Of a stretch of DNA of 64,000 bases, positions 63,236 through 64,000 are shown piece after piece; the first letter of the stretch is position 1; every line of letters begins with the position of its first letter. The translations under genes and the position numbers were made by a program. Under the pieces are notes generated by a model. It was not told the origin of the DNA. It made no database searches and worked only from the letters and a program-made list of their open reading frames with translations. The stretch is from Diphasiastrum complanatum. Its lineage: Eukaryota; Streptophyta; Lycopodiopsida; Lycopodiales; Lycopodiaceae. The stretch is from contig CM055101.1 in the NCBI GenBank assembly GCA_029204225.1, forward strand, positions 1,658,003-1,722,002. Direction: 5' to 3'.

Positions 63236-64000
63236 CGCTCTGTCTCAGTGAATTTGTAGATAAATTCTGTACATGCAGTACGTTTCAAAGTAGCTTAGAT
63301 TGATCGTTTGCAAAGCTCAATCTTACTGTACCTTCACCTTTAATAGCATGTGTGCTATTGTTGCCCATGTGAACATATCATTTGGTATTGGAAGGACTAT
63401 AGGACTCGAAATAGCCAATATGGCTACTCATGTGCTGTGTGGCTCCGGAGTTCAGAAACCAGGGGATGTCCGTTGGATGTTTCTTGATGGCTAGTCATTA
63501 AGGCATCATTATCCGATTCTTGAATTGACTGTGGTGCTTCTGTACCTGCATTTGCCACTTGTTTCGACTGCCCCTTGTTGTTGTTCTTTTCTTGCAGTAT
63601 GCGGCAATCTTGGATCTTGTGGTTGGTTCACCGAAATATGTGCAGAACAACTAATTCTTTGTCGGCTAGTTTGACTATTCTTGCGTTGTGTCGGTTCATG
63701 ATTTAGCTTTGGTTGCTTTGGGCCTTCCTTCTTTTGCTAAGTTGAGCCTTTGTTGGTGTATAAGGCATGAGAGTCGACACTTGAGGAACCAGAGACTTTG
63801 TTCCTTCTCCTCTCTTCCTAACACAACATTGTCATGACTCTTGAAAGAGTCAATTCAGGGTGTGTCATGATGATCATCACCCAGCTATCGTATGAGCTTG
63901 GAAAGCTTGAAAGCAGTGTCATTACTACATCTTCATCATCTATGAAAGAACCAAAAGTGGCTATTTGCTTTAGCAGGTTCTTGAACTGGTTGATGTGATT
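63236..64000 (-). pseudogene. copia B gag end and protease start (second copy, runs off window)
   Basis: Minus strand: NHINQFKNLLKQIATFGSFI, DDEDVVMTLLSSFPSSYDSW, VMIIMTHPELTLSRVMTML (UBN2), stop, SSVDSHALYTNKGST, KEGPKQPKLNHEPTQR, then the protease region with SELRSHTAHE in a shifted frame and the text matching B1 44090-44210. It is closer to the second UBN2 unit of B1 (43442-43657). The element continues past the window end. Confidence 0.8.

Noticed and set aside
1-64000. CRISPR arrays, bacterial operons, phage or secretion systems
   Set aside because: No regularly spaced short repeats, no Shine-Dalgarno-led gene strings and no prokaryotic families; the content is plant repetitive DNA.

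Overview
The window looks like intergenic, transposon-dominated nuclear DNA of a land plant. The reasons are abundant Ty1/copia gag (UBN2-type) and pol relics, primer-binding sites for initiator tRNA-Met (TGGTATCAGAGC), a CACTA-type DUF4216 domain, a BYPASS1-like plant gene fragment, long GA/CT microsatellites and AT-rich base composition. I cannot place the species. I found no intact host gene and no complete autonomous transposon: every coding stretch carries stops, frameshifts or truncations.

Layout. 1-3001: 3' half of a copia element (family A) with a clean 646-bp LTR. 3002-4010: a Ty3-type protease scrap, a diverged LTR and a degenerate tandem array. 4061-5310: a second copia gag relic with a perfect PBS. 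5311-15457: noncoding retroelement DNA, a pair of 1.3-kb inverted arms (7397-8691 and 14198-15457), and a 5'-half family-A element on the minus strand. 15470-17518: an inverted copy of the 3-4 kb block plus a Ty3-like gag-protease relic. 17945-25480: a second pair of large inverted arms carrying DUF4216 relics around another family-A element. 25266-29950: CACTA, copia integrase/RT and copia gag relics. 29950-34000: mostly noncoding, with several perfect hairpins and a ~590-bp foldback. 34000-37302: gag scraps and a fourth family-A element. 37303-46480: two further copia lineages, C interrupted by B (B has ~125-bp LTRs). 46481-52070: microsatellites, minisatellites and a small copia integrase relic. 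52076-61056: inverted copies of a Ty3/gypsy integrase and direct/inverted copies of the B and C blocks. 61065-61715: a BYPASS1-like host gene fragment. 61840-64000: a further duplicate of the B block.

How it fits together. Several copies of the same element share not only LTRs but also flanking DNA and disabling mutations. Much of the copy number therefore comes from duplication and inversion of already dead insertions, rather than from independent transposition. The most unusual non-coding object is the long imperfect foldback at 31379-31968, which could yield a double-stranded RNA. I did not find a convincing novel multi-gene system.
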